A stretch of 64,000 nt of DNA from Longimicrobium sp. (GCA_036387335.1 DASVTZ010000126.1:1-64000); one strand, 5' to 3'; counted from the first letter of the stretch, positions 25,501 through 33,566 are shown. The notes: generated by a model from the letters alone, not told the origin. Translations and numbers: made by a program.

Positions 25501-25843
25501 CCGCCGCGCAATCGTGCAGGTTGTCTATGGAGATGGTGCGGGAGCGGAGCGAAACCCCAAAGATGAACGCCTGGAACAGGACGATCTCCATCGAGTCCAG
25601 GATGTCGTTGAGCGCGTCTTCGTGGAAGGGGTGCCCCTGGTCCACGATCGCGTCGCGAAACAGCTGGACGCGCGCCCACGGGTTCGGTATCGACGAGATC
25701 CGTCCCCGCTTCGCGCGATCCTCGGCCTGGCGCAGGTCCACCTTGGTCAGCTCGTCGGGCAGCTTGATCTCGTGCCACTCTCCCGCCGGGGCGCGCGTTA
25801 CGCCGGCGTCTTTCACGAGCGGGTGCAGGAGCAGTCGGCTCAT
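22559..25843 (-). CDS. Giant actin/Hsp70-fold ATPase of the cluster
   Basis: 1094 residues. The first 525 residues match nothing I recognise. At 533-540 begins the ASKHA core: IDFGTSNTVVAHVD (phosphate-1), EFRVSYPIAFSRNRR (connect region), LDESTASMLFFG, TADVGGGTTDITAF at about 755-768 (phosphate-2) and LFFAGNGASYLNWL at about 885-898 (adenosine motif). So the ATP-binding elements of Hsp70/actin-like proteins are intact. There is no substrate-binding domain of DnaK type; the tail (about 900-1094) ends in ELDTVSIFGVEAAASLRQLE. It sits between the tubulin-like gene and a membrane coiled-coil gene. Confidence 0.85.
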   Translation of the reverse strand: MSRLLLHPLVKDAGVTRAPAGEWHEIKLPDELTKVDLRQAEDRAKRGRISSIPNPWARVQLFRDAIVDQGHPFHEDALNDILDSMEIVLFQAFIFGVSLRSRTISIDNLHDCAAASRSRGVGRFVTALRDLAPVVERQPRTTLTDVTVVFNGLAQDGPILFAFSPFTLFFTPEAQHASVPGYYGGSRPLRPLAERPVLLGQYVRDRLIPQLDASSLGALTELQELKSLLKAQLADVDLPSEPLAYAETQMEPVPGVVLHRLAQASLGSTLSLQPTRLAPSGGDIPLVLDNSGRSSQDLYFPWLPRPRGTVAEAQSDRQVLPGTAWKQPWIFPESDFLSEELLIVDAPFHADRVYGAALEGDPALASRILLPLKERFFDFFRAQDVPGMLTCKILSGGDRPQVRFTLAVPTRGGTVAVQRTYDGFTGATSHLSLWPGFKPEGSAAGWSDFYLIHYLEGGDAGEEFDVDIGAGGERVTAQSIRRDQSTVLYHFGRPAEAIRLRSRHFRSQAAEGVVLPRLRSVPEPTFPAWTVAIDFGTSNTVVAHVDPQDSAPRPLQVSHATRFDLTGGDEAESAGTYFDTFFFPAELKGEPFSTVIFKSRGAGPESPLADLPAFTANIPFSGEIGGDGGQQQNNVLVGDLKWGGGGADTRRLTRLFLHQILQVVHAEALARGARTEEMEFRVSYPIAFSRNRRASTRQEWEVAIRSFRAKGQPGGSTPALPLRYLDESTASMLFFGSDPASRSSFSVEAKTMKLTADVGGGTTDITAFAKGGPVLRMSMLFGGRDLIAGDGAEPSIYGRLQSWAERNGLRGAPLNVLRRYPTEHTRFTYLVRQPWFAEHCGALAGEPWFMSVQACIAYFYSAILYNVGLRLRSLEPSQGSPPDALFFAGNGASYLNWLTQFEHWNQSPLSKPYTRLFQRVLEAGYGQPLPGDLKISSSSKPKQEVVLGLLRDDPFSADDDIPSFQPVGEDVSVPGQDGGETRSLTAPEMLDASALSREQVIELSYSQPFGEWEISRFNTAFVDALEELNKVDKKWGTLAGRVRSALAECTEVFFDNQVKRRLAADIAAQELDTVSIFGVEAAASLRQLERSLVD

Positions 25844-25858
25844 CGCGTTGTTCCTGGA

Positions 25859-27427
25859 TCAGGTGGTGGCGTACCACTCGGTGACGAAGAGGCGGGTCCC
25901 GGCTTCCATGTAGCGCAGGAGGCCGGGAAGCCCCGCCCCCTTGGGAACACGCGCGCGGTTGTACCACGAGAATATCTCCGCCAGCGACGCGAGCTGGTCC
26001 TCGCCGCCCTTCCCAAAGATCCCCAGCCGTTTCGGCTTCTGCCGCGGTGCGAAGCCCGCTAGGCACTTGTCCACGGGCGGGAGACGGAACTCCGTCTCCG
26101 GGTTGTCTCCCCCTGACCTCGCGTACTCGTCGGGCGTCCGGATCGCCCGCCCGCTGGCACCCTCAAACGTCACCAGACGGACGGGGACGTAGTTTTCCGA
26201 CACGGCACGCAGGTAGCCCCACACAGAGCCGAAATACCGCCCCAGCGCGTCGAGCGCCGCGCTCTGGGTGCGGACGAACTCCGGCGCGAGGGCGATCTCG
26301 TGGACCCAGGCCTGGCTGCGCAGCTCGTCGATGATGGCCTGCTGCTCCGCGCCGCTCCGCGTGGGGCCAAAGTACTGGAGGAAGAAGTTGGCGGCGACGA
26401 GGAACGCCTGCAGATCGCGCCGCTCCTCGGTCCCGAGCGGAAGGTCGCTCCACGTGGGCTGCTGGCCTGCCACGGTGCTGTAGCGGACGCGTGTGGGAGC
26501 GCCGGGCTCGTGCGGGCGCTGCGCGAAGTCCAGCGCCGCCAGCGCGGCGTAAAGCTCCACCACGTGCGGATCGTTCTTTTGGCCCGCGCCCCCGGCGGAG
26601 TACAGGGGGCGCGGCCGAGGGAGCGACTGGTCGTCGCCGATGACGTAAAGCGCTCCGTACTCCGAGTGGCCGCGGACGTAGGTGGGGAGAGCCGCCGCCG
26701 TATTGCGCAGGAACACCTCGCTGTTTGGCTTCAGCCTTCCATCCTGCCGCTCGCCCTGGCCGGGTTCCTCCAGGGAGTAGTAGGGCGTCACGAGCGCGGC
26801 GCCGAGCGCCGCCCGCTGGATTCCCTCCGCCGCCAGCACCTTTGCCAGCACGGGAAGCGCCGACGCTCCCGTGCCCCCGAAGATGGAGCCGGCCACGAAG
26901 AACGCGGCCGAGGTGTCGCCGCGGGCGCTGCTCATGAACTGGCGGAAGAACTCCGACTCCCGGATTCCGTGCATCAGGATGGAGCCGATGGAAGGGTTTC
27001 CGCGGAACCCTTCGCGGAGTGGCTCCTTCTGCTGCCCCGGCGAGAAGAGGAGGTCCAGGAGGGTGGCTGCGTCCGCGCAGTCGCCCGTCATCCGCTGGCG
27101 CTCGGTGAAGCGCTCCAGCGTCACCTGTCCCACATCGTCCGTGCTTCCGCTCCCCAGCGGCGACCACACGGATTCGGCCGGGGCCGTGCGGATCAGCGCC
27201 GTGCGGAAGAACCCCTGCTCCGGGTTGCCGAACGCCTCCCGCACGAGGGCGTACTGGCGCGTCAGCTCACGCGCGCGGGCTACCGCGGGGTTCGCCGCGT
27301 CCGCGTCGATCAGCATCACCGCTAGCCGCGCCGGGCCGAGCCCCGCGGCGCAGAGAGCGAGGAGCGGCTCCACCGACAGTGCGCCGGTTCCCCCCACGGC
27401 GAGGTAATAAAGCGTGTTGGTCGACAT
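25859..27427 (-). CDS. Tubulin/FtsZ-superfamily GTPase-like protein
   Basis: 522 residues. YYLAVGGTGALSVEPLLALC at 7-26 is the first glycine loop of tubulin-like folds. MLIDADAANP at 38-47 fits loop T2. AGSIFGGTGASALPVLAKVL at 179-198 contains the tubulin signature GGTG[AS]. This pattern is that of Tubulin_2/FtsZl-type proteins, not of cell-division FtsZ. Published gene-context work (Makarova and Koonin) tied the FtsZl-2 family to vWA and OmpA-family proteins in a predicted membrane-remodelling system, which agrees with the neighbours here. No membrane segment. GTP binding likely, polymerisation unknown. Confidence 0.87.
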   Translation of the reverse strand: MSTNTLYYLAVGGTGALSVEPLLALCAAGLGPARLAVMLIDADAANPAVARARELTRQYALVREAFGNPEQGFFRTALIRTAPAESVWSPLGSGSTDDVGQVTLERFTERQRMTGDCADAATLLDLLFSPGQQKEPLREGFRGNPSIGSILMHGIRESEFFRQFMSSARGDTSAAFFVAGSIFGGTGASALPVLAKVLAAEGIQRAALGAALVTPYYSLEEPGQGERQDGRLKPNSEVFLRNTAAALPTYVRGHSEYGALYVIGDDQSLPRPRPLYSAGGAGQKNDPHVVELYAALAALDFAQRPHEPGAPTRVRYSTVAGQQPTWSDLPLGTEERRDLQAFLVAANFFLQYFGPTRSGAEQQAIIDELRSQAWVHEIALAPEFVRTQSAALDALGRYFGSVWGYLRAVSENYVPVRLVTFEGASGRAIRTPDEYARSGGDNPETEFRLPPVDKCLAGFAPRQKPKRLGIFGKGGEDQLASLAEIFSWYNRARVPKGAGLPGLLRYMEAGTRLFVTEWYATT

Positions 27428-27430
27428 GGC

Positions 27431-27928
27431 CTAAAAGCGGAAAGGGAACCGCGAGTTGTTGATCCACGTGGCGCGGCGCGTCCAGCGGGCCACGAGGGAA
27501 AGGAGCCAGCTGAAGAGCACGAAGAGGATCAGAGACTGGACGAGTGCCACCGAAGCTCGCAGGAGGGCGTACTGCGACGGAATGCGGGTGGTGGCCTCGC
27601 CGTAGCTGCACCCGGCGGTGCTGACGGGTACGAGGCTGAGGTAGACGTAGCAGACCAGTGCGGTGACACCGGCACCCGCCACGAGCCACTTCCACCAGCG
27701 GGCTTTGAACTGGTGCCCCATCGTCCGCGTCTCGTATGCCCCGAGCACCAGCAGGATCGCTAGGAGCAGGGTAATGCCGGTCGCGACGCCGAAGGCGGAG
27801 ACCCAGTCGGCTTCGGCGATCACGGGACGCGCCGTGGAGATCCCGCCCTCGGGGGATACGGGGCAGACCGTGAGATCCGCGAACATCTGAGGGCGCGCGG
27901 CCCACCAGTGGATCAGCTCTTTGGACAT
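27431..27928 (-). CDS. Small integral membrane protein of the cluster
   Basis: 165 residues with three hydrophobic helices (about 42-63 VSAFGVATGITLLLAILLVL; 80-101 WLVAGAGVTALVCYVYLSLV; 125-147 LVQSLILFVLFSWLLSLVA) and a basic C-terminus. The N-terminal MSKELIHWWAARPQMFADL is cytoplasmic or amphipathic. It is 3 bases from the tubulin-like and 3 bases from the vWA lipoprotein genes. It could be the membrane dock of the tubulin-like protein. No family recognised. Confidence 0.75.
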   Translation of the reverse strand: MSKELIHWWAARPQMFADLTVCPVSPEGGISTARPVIAEADWVSAFGVATGITLLLAILLVLGAYETRTMGHQFKARWWKWLVAGAGVTALVCYVYLSLVPVSTAGCSYGEATTRIPSQYALLRASVALVQSLILFVLFSWLLSLVARWTRRATWINNSRFPFRF

Positions 27929-27931
27929 GGC

Positions 27932-29251
27932 TCAGTAAAGTGCGACGTAGAAACCCGCCAGGCGGGCCGGCTCGGCCTGCAGCTGGGAGAAGAGGGTGCT
28001 CAACCCGTACGTGCGCGTGGCGTCGCCCTGCCGCGGGGCATCGAAGCGGGCCAACCACGCAGGCCTTCCCGTGGAGACCAGCTCCACGCGATAAGCGCTC
28101 GGGGGTATACCGGGCCGGGTACGGATCTCCAGTGGCACTCGGATCCGGCTCCCGTCCACGACGGGAGCGCTCGGCGCGACCCACGCCTCCGTTGCGTCCA
28201 CGTCCCGCCACTGCGCCCCGGCTCCGCAAAGGGGCGACCGGCTCACCCGCGTGCGGAGGGTGTCGGTCGCGGTGAACCGGGCCAGGCTTCCGGCGACGTC
28301 GAACCCCACCTCGGTCTGGACCACCGCTCGCGTAGCGGGAGGCGAAGCGTGCAGCAGAAGCCGGAGAGGACGTCCGGCCCCCGCCGGGTAGGGCGCGAAC
28401 TCTCCGGGTGTCCCGACGAACCGCGTTGCGCCCACGCGGGTCCGCACCAGGGTGTCGGACAGGCTGGGAGAGACGTGCAGGTATGGCATCGCGCCCATCA
28501 GCCGCGGAAGCACGGCGGGTGCGGCCGAGCCCGGCAGGAAGGCGAAGACGTAGAGGGGGCAGCGGAGGTTGGTGCGGGGGGTGTCCGTCCAGCACCCGGC
28601 GCTGTCACTTCGCACCTGCTGGAAGCGAGCCTCGACCGCGCCGACCGCGAATACGGAACCGATTGCCCCGTTCCCCGGCGAGCCTGACCACTGCTGGGCG
28701 AGCCGGCCGAGCCGCTGGTACTGCGCGATCGCCGAGGCCCCGTCCCCGCGTCGCCCGTCGGTGACGACGAGGTGCACCGACGCCCGTCGCGAATCCGCCT
28801 CCACCGCGTCCAGCACGTCCTCGAGCTGTGTGTTGTTGTCGCCGTAGAACTCCTGCCGTACCAGCTGCGCTATGACGTCCTGGTTCGTCGGCGCCGCCAC
28901 CGGCCGGAGCGCGCTGCCAAACCCGTATACCTGTAGGCGCGGGAGGGAAGCCAGCCGGCTCAACACTGACCGGAGGCTGGAACTGCCGGGTGCAACGCCG
29001 AACCCGGTGGAGAAATCCCGGTCCAGATAGCCAGCCATACTCCCCGAACGGTCCACGTACAGCCTCACGGGGAACGACTGACGCGTGATCTGCACGGTAT
29101 GTTCGGGTCGCAGTGGAGATGCCACCCTGTCCATTCGGGATAGCGCCCCCTGGAGCGTGGCACAGGCCTGCTCCGCGTTCGGCTGCGGGCATGCCCCCAA
29201 GCAGGCCAAACTCGCCACGAAAAGGAGCTGGCGATTCAGAGTTGTGCTCAT
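27932..29251 (-). CDS. vWA-domain lipoprotein
   Basis: 439 residues. A lipoprotein signal peptide ends LACLGAC (lipobox; acylated Cys about 21). VRLYVDRSGSMAGYLDRDF at about 62-80 is a full MIDAS DxSxS motif; later SVHLVVTDGRRGDG supplies the MIDAS Asp. A C-terminal beta-rich part (about 300-430) is unassigned. vWA domains bind proteins through a metal; here it would act at the outer face of the inner membrane or the outer membrane. First gene of the tightly packed part of the cluster. Confidence 0.87.
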   Translation of the reverse strand: MSTTLNRQLLFVASLACLGACPQPNAEQACATLQGALSRMDRVASPLRPEHTVQITRQSFPVRLYVDRSGSMAGYLDRDFSTGFGVAPGSSSLRSVLSRLASLPRLQVYGFGSALRPVAAPTNQDVIAQLVRQEFYGDNNTQLEDVLDAVEADSRRASVHLVVTDGRRGDGASAIAQYQRLGRLAQQWSGSPGNGAIGSVFAVGAVEARFQQVRSDSAGCWTDTPRTNLRCPLYVFAFLPGSAAPAVLPRLMGAMPYLHVSPSLSDTLVRTRVGATRFVGTPGEFAPYPAGAGRPLRLLLHASPPATRAVVQTEVGFDVAGSLARFTATDTLRTRVSRSPLCGAGAQWRDVDATEAWVAPSAPVVDGSRIRVPLEIRTRPGIPPSAYRVELVSTGRPAWLARFDAPRQGDATRTYGLSTLFSQLQAEPARLAGFYVALY

Positions 29252-29322
29252 CTATGCCGTAGCCCCGCGGAGCAGGGGTGTGGAGCGGGTGACGGGAGGA
29301 GTAAAGCGACTGCGGCACTCCC

Positions 29323-29350
29323 AAGGTAAAGATCCAAACAAATGCCGCAA
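29323..29350 (-). promoter_or_regulatory. Possible internal promoter before the vWA lipoprotein
   Basis: Minus strand TTGCGG (29350-29345), 16 bases, TACCTT (29328-29323). It lies in the only sizeable gap of the cluster (29252-29592) and would give a leader of about 65 bases. The match to consensus is moderate. Confidence 0.35.
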
Positions 29351-29407
29351 GAGGGTGCTTCAACGCGCATCCGCCTTGACGCGTTCAGGTGCGGCCGCGG
29401 GGTTGCT

Positions 29408-29593
29408 TCAGCGGGGAGCCAGACTGGCGGTTGGGCCTCTGCGCATACAGCGTTCGCAGACGGTCGCAAAAATGGTGTGCCCAGCATGGGCGATGGGTCC
29501 GCAGGTGACGTCTCGGTCGGCGGCCCGCCCGGAGCGGACGCCAGTCTCCTCCAAGCCGTCCGGCCCGGGGGCGGCGTCGACATCTGCCAGCAT
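29408..29593 (-). CDS. Possible small metal-binding protein
   Basis: 61 residues from ATG 29593, which overlaps the stop of the membrane protein 29593-29988 as TGATG. CGPIAHAGHTIFATVCERC has the spacing C-x5-H-x2-H-x6-C-x2-C of a possible zinc site. No strong Shine-Dalgarno, but coupling through the overlap is plausible. It may instead be a non-coding leader for the next gene; antisense frames are no better. Confidence 0.3.
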   Translation of the reverse strand: MLADVDAAPGPDGLEETGVRSGRAADRDVTCGPIAHAGHTIFATVCERCMRRGPTASLAPR

Positions 29594-29988
29594 CACGAAT
29601 CACGTACCGCCGTTCGATCAGCCCGACGCCGTACACCGACTTCGTCGACCTGCCCGGGTACGTCGTCGTCGGGAGACTCTCCTTGCGGCTCCTGCGCCAA
29701 TCCCCCGGGCGGTTGAGGGGAATCCGGAGATGTCGGCACCGGTTCACCGCGATGGAGGAGAGCTCCGAGCATGACTACGAAAAACGGAGGCCGGAACTCT
29801 CCCTCGGCGGCCCTGGCGCGGAGCAGCATCGAGCAGGCACTCAAGAAAACCAGAATAAAGACAATCAGCACCGCTTCGACCTGCCCGATTCCCGCAAGCC
29901 CGTACCCCGCCCGTGCCAGAGCCGCCCATCCGATCATCACGGCCACGCATGCCAGCAGTACTGCCAAAGTCTGCTTGAGGCGAATCAT
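29593..29988 (-). CDS. Small membrane protein, two helices
   Basis: 131 residues: helix 1 LAVLLACVAVMIGWAALARA, helix 2 VEAVLIVFILVFLSACSMLL, then a hydrophilic Pro/Asp-rich tail. ATG 29988 has GAGGTGTGAG upstream. It is 45 bases behind the large vWA membrane protein gene. No family recognised. Probably a small subunit associated with that protein. Confidence 0.65.
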   Translation of the reverse strand: MIRLKQTLAVLLACVAVMIGWAALARAGYGLAGIGQVEAVLIVFILVFLSACSMLLRARAAEGEFRPPFFVVMLGALLHRGEPVPTSPDSPQPPGGLAQEPQGESPDDDVPGQVDEVGVRRRADRTAVRDS

Positions 29989-30033
29989 CTCACACCTCTA
30001 CAGAAGGGGGACGGCCCTAGTCGCCATTCGCGC

Positions 30034-32049
30034 TCAAGGCATGAAGTAGGTGCTGGCAACGTCGAGTACCCCCTGATGAAACGATAGTAGGATGCCGGTG
30101 CCGATAAAGGCGAGCGCCACCTGGACCAGCGCCGTGGGGCCATTCGCGTCAGGGGTAACCGCGTCCATCGAGATCATGCAGCACAGAAGCAACCACGCCC
30201 CAGTGGTGAGGATGTTCACTGCGGCAGTGGCCAGACCAAGGTGATGAGTCCATGCTTTCACCGCAATGAATCGCCGGATGTATGGCAGTTTCACCGCCAT
30301 CATTTCAAGCCCGATGGCAGCCAGAAAGCAGAGTGCCGCCGCTATGAAGAAGGGCTGCAGGGGTTTCCTCGCCGTTATCGGAGCGGGAAAGCAGTCTTCT
30401 GCGCCGCAGTCGTAAAGCTCCGCATCGTCCAGCAAGAGAACGCCTACGTTTACCGCCTCTGCAGAGCTGATCCGCGTATTCACGCGAAAGCATGGCGTCC
30501 GCTGCTCCGGACAGCTTCGATCCTCCGTCCAGACGAGAGGAACCGGGAATCCTCTCACCATGAGCCGAGCTTCACGTTTGGATTGGGATTGCGAGGCAAC
30601 GCCACCCCGCAGTTGCCAGACACCAGGTTTTAGAAACGAGCGAATCAACACGAAGTTGCTGGCCGGATAAGCACGGAAAGGCGCGACAGGTATGCGGAAC
30701 CGCTGGACATATTTCATGGAGTCCGTGAATACCACCGGCCACAACGTACTGCCTTCCATGATTTTGGGAGTAAAGAGATCGTCAAGGGCAAGACATCCGG
30801 TAGTCCCAACCGGGACCAGGGAGTCGTCCTTGTTTAGTACCAGGGAACCATCGGCGGTATGAGAGGCATTCCATGCCACGTACAACCGATCACCGGACGG
30901 TACAGACCGCGGCCACCGTCCTGTTGTTGCCAGATGCGTGAGAAGCGTGCGGTGAGAGCATGAATCAGAGGCTGTTCTGACGATGAACCCGTGGCGGAAC
31001 GCCGGGGAGTGCGACGTCCCCTCAAATGAATAGCGCCTCGCAGGCTGGTAGATCGCAGATATCCCCTCGATCATCCGATAGCGATCCAGCCAATCGGCCG
31101 GCTCTTGTTGCGGGTTCGCATGATAGAATACGCATCTGTCGCCGGCTGCGCCGATCTCTCTCAGCCCTTTGAAAGCGTCGGGCAAGCCCAGCACGTGGCA
31201 CGTCGAGTTGGAGAGGGGCGCGCGGAGAAATAGGTCAGCGGCCGGTTCGCGCCGACTTGGAAGCCCGGTAACATAGCCAAGTGCGGCTGGAAAGACCGCG
31301 TTCGGAGAGAAGAGGAGCAGATCGGTCACTGCCCCGCTCGAATATGGGAAATACCGGCCGGAGAATGTACGTCTCAGCAGGCTGTCGCCCCGCAGCGTGC
31401 TCAGATCCACATCCCAATAATCGTCCCTAACCACCCTTCTCGGCTGCGGCCAGTACGTGGAGTCGATCGCAAGGCGTGCATCTCCCCGAAAGCCAAGGAC
31501 GTAAAGATCGACGCTCTTCTGTGCTTCACGGACGGCAGACCGGAACTCCTCTACGACAAGTTTCACCTCGTCGTCGGAAACATCCTCCGACGTCTCCTTG
31601 TTCGGCGAGAGCGATCCATCCGTAATGAGGACCACTGCGGGCCGACACGGATCATCCTGGAAGCGTTTCTGAATCGATCGTATGGCTCCGGCAAGGTCGC
31701 TGTCGTGCGTGGGGTACTTAAGGATCTCGCCTACGATCCTGTTCGCCTGGACAGGGCGTTCGCCGGTGACTTCTTCGATCCGTTCGACCTCGTTCTCCCT
31801 GGCACCAGGGAGCCGGAAGACGACGAGTCGGTCAGAGGGACGTAACGCGGAATGGAACGCTGAGAGGATCGCTGGATAGGCGTTCCGGGTGGAGGCGATC
31901 GGAGTGCTGAGAGATTGGTCGAACACAAGTGCGAGGCGGAGGGGCCCTTCCGGGCAAGGGTGCGGCTCGGCTTGCCCCGACACGGCTGACGGGGAAAAAA
32001 GCAACAGCCAGAGCGTGAACGCACCGAGGCGGGTACTTGGATCGCGCAT
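30034..32049 (-). CDS. Exported vWA-domain protein with C-terminal membrane helices
   Basis: 671 residues, first gene of the cluster. A signal peptide (MRDPSTRLGAFTLWLLLFS, cleavage after VSGQ), then a vWA domain: LRLALVFDQSLSTPIAS (MIDAS DQSLS, about 38-54) and AVVLITDGSLSPN at about 138-150. A long periplasmic region with several cysteines (CHVLGLPD, CSHRTLL, CPEQRTPC, CGAEDC) may form disulfides. Three membrane helices end the protein (about 568-589, 605-627 and 640-660). It would work as a cell-surface or periplasmic sensor anchored in the inner membrane. Confidence 0.85.
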   Translation of the reverse strand: MRDPSTRLGAFTLWLLLFSPSAVSGQAEPHPCPEGPLRLALVFDQSLSTPIASTRNAYPAILSAFHSALRPSDRLVVFRLPGARENEVERIEEVTGERPVQANRIVGEILKYPTHDSDLAGAIRSIQKRFQDDPCRPAVVLITDGSLSPNKETSEDVSDDEVKLVVEEFRSAVREAQKSVDLYVLGFRGDARLAIDSTYWPQPRRVVRDDYWDVDLSTLRGDSLLRRTFSGRYFPYSSGAVTDLLLFSPNAVFPAALGYVTGLPSRREPAADLFLRAPLSNSTCHVLGLPDAFKGLREIGAAGDRCVFYHANPQQEPADWLDRYRMIEGISAIYQPARRYSFEGTSHSPAFRHGFIVRTASDSCSHRTLLTHLATTGRWPRSVPSGDRLYVAWNASHTADGSLVLNKDDSLVPVGTTGCLALDDLFTPKIMEGSTLWPVVFTDSMKYVQRFRIPVAPFRAYPASNFVLIRSFLKPGVWQLRGGVASQSQSKREARLMVRGFPVPLVWTEDRSCPEQRTPCFRVNTRISSAEAVNVGVLLLDDAELYDCGAEDCFPAPITARKPLQPFFIAAALCFLAAIGLEMMAVKLPYIRRFIAVKAWTHHLGLATAAVNILTTGAWLLLCCMISMDAVTPDANGPTALVQVALAFIGTGILLSFHQGVLDVASTYFMP

Positions 32050-32108
32050 ACCAGGGAACTCGAATCAACGGACATTAATTAGGCCAGGCTTATGCAGGGC
32101 GCAGGCAT

Positions 32109-32135
32109 ATTATACGTCATTACCCGCAACCGCAA
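32109..32135 (-). promoter_or_regulatory. Probable promoter of the vWA-tubulin-motor cluster
   Basis: Minus strand has a perfect TATAAT (32114-32109) with a TTGCGG 15 bases upstream, about 60 bases before the ATG at 32049. The 32050-32361 gap otherwise shows an AT-rich TTAATTAATG and nothing else identifiable. Confidence 0.5.
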
Positions 32136-32361
32136 CGAGTTTGTTTGTGGCGCAAGCCGGGTGGACGCACGGCTTGCGGCGAGAACCAGCTCGGGGCAGC
32201 GAAAGCGGTAGGGCATGGACTACCTGGCTGTCACTGTACGAGGAGGAGCCGCTCCGGAGGATGCTGGGCTTCCCTGGCCACAGGCAGTCGGACCGGAGAT
32301 CGAATCGTTCTGCGAACGCAGTCCTGTCCGTCCAAGCCTCTTGGCATTCACTCTGCTGACC

Positions 32362-32860
32362 TCACACCAGCCTTACCTCCGCCACCAGCGCCTCCAGCGA
32401 CTTCCTGGCGTCGCCAAAGAGCACGGCGATGTTTTGGGGAGATAGGAGAGGTCGTTCTCCACGCAGGAGTACCCGGCCGCCATGCTCCGCTTGAGGACGA
32501 TGACGTTCTTTGCGTGGTCTGCACGTCGTTGGCGCCAATCACCAGTACCACGTCTGTGCGGGCGAGTTGCTTATTGATCTCGTCCATCTCGAAGAGGTGG
32601 TCGTACGGCACGTTGGCTTCGGCAAGCAGCACGTTCATGTGCCCCGGCATCCGCCCGGCGACGGGGTGGATGGCATAACGAACGGTGGCGCCGCGGGCGC
32701 CCAGGGAGCGCGCCTCCTACGCCGCGGCGGCCCGCACGTCGTACGCGGAGACCTGCGCGCCCAGCATCCGCGCGGGGGCGATCGCCTGCAGCCCCGCGAC
32801 GCCCACGCCCAGCACCAGCACTTCGCCGGCCGCACCGCCCCCGCGGCCGTGGTGAGGAGA
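32362..32860 (-). pseudogene. Remnant of pntA-pntB (NAD(P) transhydrogenase)
   Basis: In one frame there is a PntA nucleotide-binding piece (GEVLVLGVGVAGLQAIAPAR, LGAQVSAYDVR), a stop at about 32717, then a PntB C-terminal piece ([41 protein letters not shown]). After a frame break follow [15 protein letters not shown] and, after another, [17 protein letters not shown] with a stop at 32362. Most of both genes is deleted and the two ends are joined. Membrane domains are missing, so it cannot work. Confidence 0.85.
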
Positions 32861-32991
32861 GGGAAGAAGGCGGGAGGCGCCTCCGCTGCTAGTGGCCGCA
32901 GCGCACGTGGACATACCGGCACGGGCGCTGCAGCTCCATCGCGGGATAATGGGGGCGGCGCACATCTCACCCAGCGCGTACGAGGCACCAG

Positions 32992-33385
32992 ATGCCGGAG
33001 GATCGTGGTCGCCCGGATGACTTCGTCGTCACCCACACGCCGGTCGCGTACGGCTGGGGCGGAATGATCGTGCGGGACGGCGTGGGCGAGCCGATGCCAG
33101 ACGAGATGGCGCTGGAGTTCGCGCTGCCGGAGTGGGCGGAGAACGTGCCCGACACCGGCCTGGTGGTCGACCTCTGCTTCACGGCCCTTCGCTACGACCT
33201 GGGTCAGCCTTCGAGTGGTCGCGCTCGAGACGCTGGCGCGGATAGCGGCGCGCCCGGAGCCGCTACCACGCGCTGACGAGGTTCGGCGCGAGATCCAGCG
33301 CGCGCTCAATGGCGACGATCCACACGTGCAATCGGCGGCGCGGGCAACGTTCGAGGCTGTCGTGCCTCACGAGGACAAAGGGTAG
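32992..33385 (+). pseudogene. Frameshifted hypothetical gene
   Basis: MPEDRGRPDDFVVTHTPVAYGW to FTALRYDLGQ reads in one frame. From about 33205 the sequence continues in the next frame as LRVVALETLARIAARPEPLP and DEVRREIQRALNGDDPHVQ to a stop at 33385. Both parts look coding and join smoothly with a one-base shift. The function is unknown; the end is HEAT-like. Either a decayed gene or a sequencing error. Confidence 0.5.
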
Positions 33386-33529
33386 GCGGGTGTATGACCG
33401 CGGCTTGCGGATGTGAAGCGTCGCGGCGCCGCGCCAAGTCCTACAGGTTCTCCGCCTCCCTGCCCCGAACGTTTCCCGAGGTAGCGAGCCGCCGGATCCC
33501 CCGGCCGCGCGGTGAACGGGGAGCGCGCA

Positions 33530-33566
33530 CATAGCCCGTCATCTGCCTCGCAAATGACGGGCTATG
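33530..33566. terminator. Strong hairpin, likely terminator
   Basis: CATAGCCCGTCAT and ATGACGGGCTATG form a perfect 13-bp stem around an 11-base loop. The 33386-33644 gap contains nothing else recognisable. Confidence 0.65.

Noticed and set aside
22559-25843. dnaK
   Set aside because: ASKHA motifs lie in the second half only and there is no peptide-binding domain, dnaJ or grpE.
25859-27427. Cell-division ftsZ
   Set aside because: Signature is GGTG[AS] with a long, divergent C-terminal half and no FtsA-binding tail; no division and cell-wall cluster around it.
33263-33532. Minus-strand ORF of 89 residues
   Set aside because: No ribosome site and no homology; the opposite strand carries the better frame of the broken gene.
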